A stretch of DNA of 64,000 bases. Source: Amphiprion ocellaris. Its lineage: Eukaryota > Chordata > Actinopteri > Pomacentridae. A program made the position numbers and the translations under genes. The notes below the pieces were generated by a model. It did no database searches. It was not told the origin of the DNA and was given only the letters and a program-made list of their open reading frames with translations. This document shows positions 12,304 through 26,104 of this stretch, in pieces (positions within the stretch are counted from its first letter, which is position 1; every line of letters starts with the position of its first letter). The DNA is taken from contig NC_072782.1 in assembly GCF_022539595.1 (NCBI RefSeq), positions 1,542,045-1,606,044 of the forward strand. Reading direction: 5' to 3'.

Positions 12304-14225
12304 AGCCCTGCAATATGGCTGGTTTGCCCTCAGGCCTGAGGTCTTACCCTCCTCCCCTGGATCCTGTGTCCTCCTGCTGCCCCGCTGTGGTGCCTCTGTG
12401 TTTAGTGATATCTGAAATGAGGACACAGGAGATGAATAAAATGCTAATACAGCTGTGAAGGTAAAGGTGAAGTGGACAGATGTTGCGTGGGGAATGTTAG
12501 AAGCAGACGGGGGAATAGGATTGAAAGTTTAAAAACAAATAAAGGAAGACATTATTATGAAGTGTATGTTCAGGCAACATATGGAAATGTTAGGACAAAA
12601 AGGGAATCCAACAACAACAAAAAAAAACTACAGGTAAGAACAATTAAAAGCATGTTCTTACTATAATTTCATGAGTCAATGTTCCATTTTTCATTCTTTC
12701 ATTTGATTTGTTTGGATAAAGACAAACAATATCCATGTATACTGTGACTAGTGGACACTGAGGTGTATTATTTAAATGCAAAAACACTTTCACAGTTATT
12801 GTTAGACGACCTAAAGTGGCTTTCTTGATCTGATTAAGCGCCACGTCTAACAGACTACAGTGATTTCCTACATTTCCCATAATGCCTCTCAGCACTCTCT
12901 GGAGAAGGGCTGTGAACTTATTCCATTCAGCTGTGGGTTATTTGTGCCATAAAGAAAAGTAATGTCATACCAATAATACTCGAATACAAAGCAGGCCTTA
13001 TGGTTGTCGTGCATTTGCTATTTATGTTTTTGTGAAGTGTGTGGAGACGAGACAGATTTATGTCCCTATAATTGTGAAAATTGGACCAAAAGGTGTTTTT
13101 ATGCAGCTTTTTCCTAACTTAGAATGATTTTTGTCTGGATAAATGCTCTGCCTGCTTATATCCTCATCAAAATCCTTGCCAGCTTTTCTGGAATTATAAT
13201 CTTTTCCCCATGTTCCTATTTTTTAGCTGAGAATTAGTGAAAACTGGTGAAAGCTTCTAATTTTCTGTAAAGTAGTGTTTTTAGTGTGTTTTAGTGTAAA
13301 TTTAGCCGATCTTCTGCTTCACCACATCGATGCAGGATTCATTCTAATTACCTACAGTGAACATTAAACCTATAATATTCAATATTAATACTGAATTGAA
13401 AAAGCAAAAGAGAATATGGGACAATAAGAGCATATAAATGACAAAAGAAGCTAATGAAAGGACATGAAATGAGACGAGCAGAAGAAAGACGGCGGCTCTG
13501 TCTTCGGCCTCGTGTCCGACAACTCCTGAGTGTAATGGGAGTGTACTTTAACACCTGAGTCCACCACGAGCTCATAGGAGGTCTTTCACTGTTCCTTCGC
13601 CATCTTTCATCTTTTAGTTATATCACAGGCTTTTGTTTGGCTCTCCTTTTTTCGTCCTATTCCTTCAGCAGCATTAAACAAACACACCTGGTGTCTAGTT
13701 ACTGGAGGCCACACATGCACTCTGTTCACTCTTCAAACACAAGAACAAAAACTAGATCAATTCTTCGCAGCACACTTCCAGTCTTCTTACATCTCTGTGG
13801 TGGTTCTGAGTCCACTTCATTTACATTGTTGTTGCTAAAATGAACAAACGATGAATAAAAGGGAATCTAGAAAAGAGATAGATTTCAAAGACGGAGGTCA
13901 AACTCTAATATTGCAAGTAGAAAAGGCTGTGACCAAAGTACATAAATAAAGAACAGTAAATATGAAACTATTGGACATTTTCTCTTGCATTTAAATTGTA
14001 CTCAAACTGTATTTACTGTATATAAATGCAAATTAAGAGCAGCATCCTAGCTCCTAGCAGCTAGCAGGACTCCAAAACCACATTACAGTCAACATCTTTC
14101 ATTTCTGCACCAGATGAACAGCGTGCTAATCCACTTTGAAAGAAATGACCATCATAGGAAACACTTTAAAAGTACAACTTTTAACTAAAAATTAAAATTG
14201 AATTAAAAATAGTTTTGGTAGTATG
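12302..14225. other. Intergenic DNA, no gene seen
   Basis: No gene, RNA or organised repeat recognised on either strand. Confidence 0.55.
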
Positions 14226-14234
14226 AGGTCAGCC

Positions 14235-14700
14235 ACCAGGGCAGACTGAAGTATCATTTAGAAAGTCCTCCTTTGCACAGAATGCCTTATCTATTAAAGG
14301 TTGCACAAACTGGAAGATTTTACCTGCAGCTGTCAGAGAAAGCTCCATTTTTGTCAGTTTTAAGAGACAGTACAAGACTTGGCTGATTGACAAAGGTGTG
14401 AACATTGAGGATTTGAGGCACTTAAAAACAGGCTTTTTAACTATTTGCACTTTATGAAAGGCTACACCTAGAAAGTGTTTTTCTAAAATAGTAGCACTTT
14501 AGGGAAGGTTTAACTCAGTCAGGATTAATTGTCATTGTCTTTGTTGTACTACATTGTTTTTGTAAGTCTGTATGTTTTTCTTTTATGAGCGGGACAGCCT
14601 TGTGCTAAATCCAGCATATTTACTGCAACCCCGTGTAAACTATTATGAGATTGTACGTTCATTAATATGCACTGTCCCGTCCAAATAGATGAATAAATGA
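14235..14700 (+). mobile_element. Probable 3' end of a non-LTR retrotransposon (decayed)
   Basis: Read on the plus strand, 14,250-14,455 gives AQNALSIKGCTNWKILPAAV followed by SFKRQYKTWLID. This resembles the C-terminal tail after the reverse transcriptase of fish LINEs, which has a N-W/S-x-LP-x-x-(V/I)R then SFK pattern. It is followed by about 240 bp without coding potential, ending in GATGAATAAATGAAC, a typical short-repeat LINE tail. The upstream RT core is absent. The clade is not certain. Confidence 0.5.
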
Positions 14701-15256
14701 ACTAATCTGAAGTCTACACTGTTAGCTTCCACGAGGATTTTTGTGATACGAGTGAATCTCAACTACAAAATGTCCCTCTACCAAATGGTACAAACTACAC
14801 ACATTGAATTAACAATAAAACATGGAGGCACATGAATTATCTACAGAGCGTACATGTACATAGAAGTTTGCATTTTTTTCTTGAAAACCACTGATGTGAT
14901 AAATTTCCAGATCAGTGTAATGCAGCCACATGTACCAGACATCGTTGTGTGTCTACGTTGACCCAGAACCTCTAAGTAGAATTTACACGTTTACCAAATT
15001 TATCACCGATTCAGAAACAAATTAAACTGATCTACAGTCAGCGAGGTCCAGCCTCCTCTGGGAAGCGTGGCCCAACCTTGACTATTTAATAACAGAAACA
15101 AATTTGCCGCATATAAAGCTGTCTCTGCTTCTTAATTGGACTCCTTAGTTATTCCTGTTAATGTTAAATACTGGCAGAGAGGGTTTAAAGACTCATTAAC
15201 ACACACACATTCATACTTACGCACACCTTAAGGTTGTATGGCTGGCAGAACTATGC

Positions 15257-15257
<1 letters not shown>
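14701..15257. other. Intergenic DNA, no gene seen
   Basis: AT-rich sequence without recognisable features. Confidence 0.5.

Positions 15258-15326
<69 letters not shown>
15258..15326. repeat. (AC)n microsatellite
   Basis: About 69 bp uninterrupted AC array. Confidence 0.95.
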
Positions 15327-15330
<4 letters not shown>

Positions 15331-15359
15331 CGATGTTGTAGGTGAACCGCCACACACAC

Positions 15360-15605
15360 ACTGAGGATAATTATTACCTTCATATGCAAATGCCTGCAGA
15401 GCCTGCCTGGCAGCCTGGCGTTTCTTAAAGTGTGTACTTTTCTTATTTAATTAATTAAAACAATCATCAATGAACTTTAAATTAGTCCAGCATAAAATAA
15501 TCATTTCCAACGCCTGTGTGTGTGTGTGTGTGTGTGTAGCGGGTGTGTGTTAATAATTAGCAGGCAGTAAAGCGGCTGTGTTAATTGCATTTAGGATCCT
15601 GCCTG
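15360..15605. promoter_or_regulatory. Candidate conserved non-coding element (homeodomain/octamer-type words)
   Basis: A compact AT-rich block holds an octamer-like ATGCAAAT at about 15,383, the run TTTAATTAATTAA at about 15,446, then ATTAG/TAAT core words and AATAATTAGC at about 15,551, among unique non-repetitive sequence. Such clustering is typical of vertebrate developmental enhancers. No sequence comparison was possible, so this is inference from word content only. A short GT array lies at about 15,516-15,537. Confidence 0.25.
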
Positions 15606-15776
15606 GGGAGAGAGAGGGGAGGAAGAAAGCGAGAGACGGAGACAGAGAACGAGGGGAAAGCGAGGAAGAGGAACAGCAACAGAGAGAGAGAGAGCAGCTC
15701 TCATCTCCTGTTCCTGAAATAGAGAATTCCCATGTATTCTGAGATATAAAATGGAGCGTGGAGCCCCCAGGAGCAG

Positions 15777-19044
<3,268 letters not shown>

Positions 19045-19158
19045 GAGCTGTAGAGAGATAGATAGAGATGGAGGGATAGAGGGATAGAGATAGAGGGATA
19101 TAGAGACAGAGAGAGACAGAGCGATATATAGATAGAGAGACAGAGATAGAGATAGATG

Positions 19159-19216
<58 letters not shown>
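19045..19216. repeat. (GATA)n tetranucleotide array
   Basis: GATA/GAGA-rich stretch that becomes a regular GATA array from about 19,160 to 19,216. Confidence 0.95.
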
Positions 19217-19218
<2 letters not shown>

Positions 19219-20377
19219 TAATCCTGAGGGAAATTCAAATCAACCGTCTAAGTAGTCCCTGGGTGTGGGCTTGTATTTAGGAGAAATATGGAAACCATTT
19301 TTCTACATTAAAAAGCTGGTAAGACAGAGATTTTATCGATATAATGTTCTTTTTTATGCAGCTCTTCAATAACAGAAATAAACCAGTGAGTGTCTAGCTT
19401 CGCTGAAACACCCTGACCAGAGGAGTCCTCTCTTCATTTGACCACTTCATGCCCCGTCCCCGACTCGATGACTCCCTGACCTCCAGTCTATCTTTGTCCC
19501 AGTGCTGCCACGACCCACTGAGTCAGTGGAAAACTCATTTAGGCCTAATTACATGGGCCAGGCTTCTACCTCCACTGTTCTTTCTTTCACTGAAGAGGCA
19601 CTTTCTTTCTTTCACCCCTTCTCTTTTCTCCTGCGCTCTCTCGCCGTCCTTTTCTCTTTGCTCTCTCGTTTCTTCCCTCCTCATGCTCCAGTTACCAGAT
19701 CAAGGTAGCCGTGCACTACTAGCCAGCCAAAACACACACAAACACATACACGCACACAGGATATCCAACACTCTGGTGTGGCCAAGAGGCCGCAGGTACA
19801 CAGGTACAAAGGCTTTTAGACGGAGCATTGTTATCCCCCCGGGGTCAGCCATAGGTTAGGGCTCAGTCTTAATTAGCTGACATAACTTATACATGATTAC
19901 CCCTCTGGAGGTCCTATGGCCCCAAAACACACACAAACACACACACACAGTGGCTTTCTAAGACGTAAAGCCAAGAAGTGAGGAGTGTTTGACTACACCC
20001 ATATCTCCTGTCCTCTAGGTACGACCCACTTAACCCTATCCAGCAGAGACACACACAGGTGTGCGTTCAGCAGCGTGTCTAAGGTTCAGAATCCAGGGGT
20101 CAGGCAGGTGAAATGTAAGGAACCCTGCGAGGAACCTTACCCTGGGACGTCAGATGGCAGAAACACAACGTCAGAAACAAAAGTCATATTAATGATAGAT
20201 GACAGTCTGGGGTCAGCGTTCAGGTCGGATGTCACCAGAAATTTAAGGCGGTAGACGAGGTTAAATGTGTTTTTAAAAATCCTCCCCCACCGGTGACAGG
20301 TCAGGTTTTTATTTAAGATATACAGACAGAAACATCTAGATAGAGAGGAGGAGAGGAACAGATGATAGACGCTAACA
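19217..20377. other. Intergenic DNA, no gene seen
   Basis: No gene recognised. Frames of up to 136 residues are Ser/Leu-rich and have no family signature. Confidence 0.5.
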
Positions 20378-21089
20378 CAGGGGTGTCCAACATGAGGCCC
20401 ACGGGCCAAAAGCGGTCCTCCAGAGGGTCCAATCCGGCCATCAAAGTGGAAAAATTCCAGAGAAGACATTAACTGCAGATTGTAAATTAGTAAAACTATA
20501 AACTTAAAATAATTTCTAGACCATGACAAGTTGTTTTGATCATAAAGTAAAATACTAGGTTGTTCATTGTTCTTTTGTCGTTTTGTGCATCGTTCTTGTA
20601 ATATTCTGTCATATTTTAGTTTTTTTGTCTTGTTTTTTATCTGACTTTTGTCATTTGTCTCATGTTTTTGTCATTTTGTTTCTCTTTTTTGTTGTTTTGC
20701 GTTTCCTTTTTGTCTTGCTTGTGTTTTTTGTCTTATTTTTGTCATTTTGTGTTTCACTTTATTCATTGTTTTTTGTCTCACTTGTGTGGTTTGTCCATTA
20801 TTTTTTGTCACTTTGAGTCTCATTTTTGTAATATTTTGTATTATTTTTGTTGGGTTTTTTTGTCTGACTTTTGTCGTTTTGATCATAAAGTCAAATACTA
20901 TATCATTCAGTTCCAGATGACTAAATGTTGTGTTCCTCTGTAGACACTCTGTGATCTGGAAGTTGTAGTGTGTAAATGATAAACTGAATGATAATGTTTT
21001 GGAAAATGACCTTATTTTTCTTAAGAGGGCCGGATTGGACCCTCTGGAGGACCGCTTTTGGCCCACGGGCTGCATGTTGGACACCCCTG
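20378..21089 (+). mobile_element. hAT-like non-autonomous transposon, copy 2 (symmetric long termini)
   Basis: Starts CAGGGGTGTCCAACATGAGG and ends with its near-exact complement (GCATGTTGGACACCCCTG). The inverted match continues inward through GGGCCAAAAGCGGTCCTCCA and AGAGGGTCCAATCCGGCC for about 60 bp. Other copies carry this terminus at only one end. The interior is the same decayed TTTTGTC array. The flanking 8-mers do not match, so the boundaries may be secondary. Confidence 0.8.
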
Positions 21090-21866
21090 AGTGTTAAATT
21101 ACATTTGAATGTGTAATTTAGATAAAGTTAAGAACAGCAGGCATGAGACCTAGAAACCCCATAACTACTCTCACATAATCTCCTTTAATGTAATGTGATA
21201 TTGACAGAAAAACTCCTCCTCGCCAGCGGAAGCTCACCAGTAAAGAGGTTTGAACTCGCCATTATTCTTTTGGGCCGGTCGACCTCACATTCATATGAAA
21301 TCCATAACGCGTTGTGTAGACGAACGGGCTCACAGTGGCAGTACGAGTGCTGCTGCTGACTGTAATTTACCAACCTGAATTACTCTCATAGTTATTGGAA
21401 ATCATTTTACATTTGCGGCCGCTACACAAAAACCCACGGTTACAGCACACCCGATCGATATCCGGTCCATAAAGCAGACGCCACAGTCACAGGAGCTAGC
21501 GTGCTCGTGTCCATAAACCATTCAGAAACGTGAACTGAAATCCGCTCTGCAACCACAACAGATAAAAATGACTGCCACCATTACCAGTCTATATTACACT
21601 TCCAGAAAGTTTAGGTACACTCAGGATATGGTATTAATTTGTTTGGGAAATGCTTACTGCTCTGCATTGGAATAGGGCTCAGGGGAGCGGATGAGATCCA
21701 AGGCCAGACCATAAGGAAAGAGGGCGAGCATCAACAACAACAAACTAATGATGCTCTGGTAATGGAGCACAAGTGGGTTACTTAGAGAGAGTACACACAT
21801 GGCAATACGTGCACCAACACAAATGGAAAGAGCTGGGAGGTATCTTTAAGAAACACAGAGCTTTAA
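21090..21866. other. Intergenic DNA, no gene seen
   Basis: Unique-looking sequence without recognised genes; includes a NotI-type GCGGCCGC word near 21,416. Confidence 0.5.
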
Positions 21867-22411
21867 CCCTCGTGTCGTCCTGCGGGTCAAACTGACTCAT
21901 TTTAAAGTTTGAAAATGTGCAGAAAAAATACATTTTCACAGTGAAACTTCTGATGTCCACATTTTCAACATTTTTGGGAAATCTTTGAACATTTTTTTTG
22001 GTGTAAAAAAGAAATGTTCAAAAAATGTTTCTTTAAGAACATTCACATAAAAATCAACCAAAATCCAGCGAATTTCGCTGAATTTTGGTTGATTTTTTTT
22101 GTGAATGTTCTTAAAGAAAATATTACAAGTTTTACTGATATATATGGAATCACTAGATATTTTTAGGATTTTTTTTTTGGAAGATTTCTACTAATTTTTT
22201 AAAAATATTTACAAGAATTTTCTTGCCAAATTTGGTGGATTTTTTTAAAATAAAACCTTTAAGAGAAACCTTTAAGGAATTATTGGAATTTTCTTCCTGA
22301 AGGTTTTGCAAATTTTCAGAAATTTGGGGAATTTTTTTGCAGAATTTTTGGATTTTTTTCAGACAAGGAAACAATATTTTTTGGTGCCCGTAAATGAAGA
22401 CAACAGGAGGG
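21867..22411 (+). mobile_element. piggyBac-like MITE, complete copy
   Basis: The 545-bp unit starts CCCTCGTGTCGTCCTGCGGG and ends GAAGACAACAGGAGGG, giving CCCTC(G/C)TGT(C/T)GTC inverted ends. It is flanked on both sides by TTAA (21,863-21,866 and 22,412-22,415), the target duplication of the piggyBac superfamily. The interior carries a strong palindrome at about 22,038-22,108, with TCAACCAAAATCCAGCGAA pairing to its complement, and no transposase. Related copies are at 913-1412 and 47,522-47,885. Confidence 0.8.
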
Positions 22412-22415
22412 TTAA

Positions 22416-23469
22416 AACATGTGATGTAAAAAAAACAACAACAATATGAGACTGCAAATGGAAAACAGTCATTTCAGTAAATCTGCATCATAACGACACC
22501 AACTAATATGTCTGACAGCACAGAGGATAAACACACCGACTCAAAGACTGCTCACTCTACATCCACTAAACCTTTCAAAGGTTTTTAATGTGTTTTAATG
22601 TGTCTGGGATGTTTAACTTTAAGACCGTCATTTCCCTGAGTAGACCGCTGCACTACACGCAGAAGGTTTCCCTCGCTGTCAGTAAACAAATCTAAATAAT
22701 TCAGGGGGAGAAATTAGGTTTTTATTTGTTACTTATCAATTACTGCTTCAAGGTTGTGATCCCATGTTTCTGTGCATGTGTTTGGATTTAACAGAATGGT
22801 AAGAGACTAACTGCTTTTCTGCTTTTTGCAACAAAATAAATCAACTTTGACACCTAACCTCAAAAAAATCTTAAAAACAGACGTGTTAAATGTTGGTTAT
22901 ATGGTCTCAGCTGAATAAGGCCTGAAAAATACAGAGGCAGAGATGCAGATTAAATGCCAAAGTGTATTTCTAAATCAACACATTTACAGGTTAATAATCA
23001 GGTAGACTATTTTAATTAGGAGTATGAATGCTGCACTAAAAAATAGAGGGTCTGAACTCCATAAAAATAGTCAGAAGGCTTTCATTAGTGTGCTTCTATC
23101 CCCCTCTGCTGGCTGTTCCACAATATTACATTGAGCAGCACTAAACCATACTGGTTATATGAATTAAATTGCCTTTATTTGTGTATATTAGACCACCAAC
23201 TCCGATATAAAATGAAAAGAGAGGCCAGAATAACAGTTAGACTGTATAAATCAGGGAAAAATCTCTACAGTTAAAGGGAAGCTGTAAAATATCTCAAAGG
23301 TCATAATGTAAATAAAAACTGACTAATGAAGTTCAGAAGTGGGAATAAACTGTCAATTAGCTAACCTGTGTGCTAACTTATCAGATAGTTTTGCATATTA
23401 AATCTTTGGTTAATTTTAATTCAAGGTCAATATGAAATTGCACGACTTTTGTATTATAGTTATATAAAG
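22416..23469. other. Intergenic DNA, no gene seen
   Basis: AT-rich sequence without recognised features. Confidence 0.5.
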
Positions 23470-23990
23470 ATGCAAAATGATGAGAGACACACAAAATAAA
23501 TACAAAAAGTTGCAAAATGACCAGAGAAACACAAAAAATGACCACAAAACACTTAAAATGACCGTAAACAGACCGACAATGGTCACAAAGGGGTGCAAAA
23601 TGATCACAAAAATGCACAAAATGACCACAAGACCTAAAATGCCCATAAACAGACTAAAAAAGGCTACAAAGGGACACAAAATGACCACAAGAAAACACAA
23701 AATGATTCAGTGAGACAGACAATTATCATATAAAGTCACAAAATGGCCAGAGGCACACAGAGTAACTACAAAAAATTGCAAAATGACCACAAAAACACCT
23801 AAAATTATCACAGACTGAAAACGTCCATAAAAATGCACAAAATAACCACAAAAACACCTAAAATGCTTGCAAAGCGAACTGAAAATGACCAGAAAAGAAA
23901 CAAAATGAGCACAAAGACACAACATGACCACAAAAAATGCACAAAATGACCATAGAAAAACACAAAATGACTCAGTGAGACAGATTATTA
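23470..23990. repeat. Diverged A-rich minisatellite
   Basis: Irregular tandem repetition of words such as ACAAAATGACCACAAAAACAC and CTAAAATGACC over about 520 bp. Unit length varies (roughly 18-45 bp) and the units are diverged. Open frames on both strands are by-products of the repeat. It resembles in style the interior arrays of the hAT-like copies but has different words and no CAGGGGTGTC termini. Confidence 0.75.
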
Positions 23991-25439
23991 TCATATCAAG
24001 ACAATTACATATTGACCCTTCTAGAGTCACATTCAGGAGTTATACTGAGTTGTATTCACTTATTTTTGTGTGTTAACTGTTCATGGTGGTAAAAATGACA
24101 GCTAACTGTTGGCTGTTTTGGACTCACCTCATGTATCTTCAGCTAACTGGACCTCCATCCAACAAGCAGCAAAAACAAACCAGACCAAACAGCAGCACTT
24201 CTTCAGGTTTTCTGCTCAATTTAGTCCAAGAATCAACTCCATGTTGAGGTAACGGCTTCATGAGGTGGCAGAGAGCAGTTATTCCAACTTGGTTTTCTTG
24301 CTAGCTGAAACGAAATATCAGTTCAAAATGCCCGCTAGCACACCTGTTCTTGGCCTAATAAGCTCCGCCCACCACAGGCCACAGGTAGGAGGAAGTGGCA
24401 GGCGTGTGTTAAAAAAATAAAATTAAAAAAATTAAAAAGCCACTCTCCTGTTGAACCCATTTTCTTTTGGAGATAGAAGTGTTAGAAAAATAGATAGTCG
24501 TATTTCAGATCAAATCATTGGGATTTTGGGTAAAAATGCTGTATTTTTATCTGCAACAGTCAGACCTGTGTCTAGTTCACCAATAGATGGAGGTTTCCTT
24601 TGAGGAACATTTTGAGCATCAAAGCCACAAAAAATGGACAAATTGCATTCTGCTAATTTTTTTTAAGCATAAAATGTTGTATTTTTTATCAATCTGTAAT
24701 TTATGGTCGAAATGTTCTTTATTTATGTAAAGGAAAAAAAACAAATTTCAGGTGGAAATTCACAATATGGTAGAAGATATTGTAGCTTCAGGCACATTCT
24801 GTATTTGCTTTCAAATGCATACATTTCTGCAAATGAACTTTTCTCATTTATCTCTGCTTAGTCAACACACATTTTGGTTCCTCTTCTGTCCTGTTTTGTG
24901 TCTTTTCTTACCTCTTATAATGTTCACGTAGCTCGATTTCATGTCAGTAATAAATAATTCATTTTTTTCAGTTTCCCTGGACTTTGAAAGCTCATGTTAA
25001 ACACTTTATGCACAATGAAAACATATCAAACATAATGTGTGTTTGGAGGTATTTTTAGGAAACATACACTAAACTATGCTTGAATTAAAACACCGATTAA
25101 ACCAATGAAATAACTACTTTCTTTTTTAAAAATCCTATACAAAATTCTAGAAAACAGTCACAACCCTTCTAAAAGCATACTCAAAAAGTGTTTTGAAAGA
25201 CATAGTTTTGACACTTTTTGAAGAAAAAAAACTTGTTTTCCCTTCTGGCTCTCCTTGTGGCTTTTCAGATGATGTTCCACCTCTGGCTGGGAGCTCATAA
25301 CTCATATTCTGAGAGTAAATACACCCCCTCTGCTGAAGAAAGAAGCACCACCTAGTTGGAAGCATTCTCACATCTATGAGTAACAATACAGCAGCTTTTT
25401 TAAATCAATATGTCATCTACTGGGGAACACATTCTATCT
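23991..25439. other. Intergenic DNA, no gene seen
   Basis: No gene or organised repeat recognised. Confidence 0.5.
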
Positions 25440-26051
25440 CAGAGGTGTCAAACTCACCTTAGTTCAGGTTCCACATAAAACTCATAGGATCTCAAGTGAT
25501 CCGGACCAGGAAAACCACAGCATAATAACCTATAAATAACCACAACTCTTATGTTTCCTTTGTTTTAGTGCAAAACAATAAGGAATTATCTTTTTACTAA
25601 ACATTATGAACAAATTGAAATTTCTTCAGAAAAATAAATTCAGTTTCATCAACATTCAGCCTCAGTTTATCATTTCCACATTACAACTTCCAGATCAGTG
25701 TCGACAAAAAAAAGACAAAAAGACAAAAACAAGACAAAATATTACAAAAACGAGTTACACAATGACAAAAAATTAGACAAACAAGAAACGAAATAAAAGA
25801 GACAAAAAAATAGACAGTTACAAAGTGATTTAAAAAAATGGACAAACAAGACAAAAAAAAATACAAATGACACGAGACAAAAAATGACAAAAGCAATGAA
25901 CAAAACGACAAAAACATGACAAACGACACAAGAGACAAAACACTAGACTGCAAAGTGGACAAAAAATGGACAAACGGCAAAAACGAGACAAAAAATGACA
26001 ACCCCCCCCTCCAAAAAAAAATATCTAATGAGGACACTCAGGACACCACTG
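25440..26051 (-). mobile_element. hAT-like non-autonomous transposon, copy 3 (degraded)
   Basis: Begins CAGAGGTGTCAAACTCACCT, followed by the conserved block with CAGCATAATAACC and the array of GACAAAAA words, so it is inverted relative to copy 1. The far end is degraded to GGACACCACTG and lacks the CATGCGGCCC block. Flanks show at best an imperfect 8-bp match. It lies just beyond the probable 3' end of smad2. Confidence 0.7.
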
Positions 26052-26104
26052 AATCTAACAAAGGCTGAAATTTACTTCAGATCCAGTCACACAGACTCGG
26101 TGTT

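Noticed and set aside
23470..23990. CRISPR-like array
   Set aside because: Units are diverged, of unequal length and without constant repeat/unique spacer structure. The context is a vertebrate genome.
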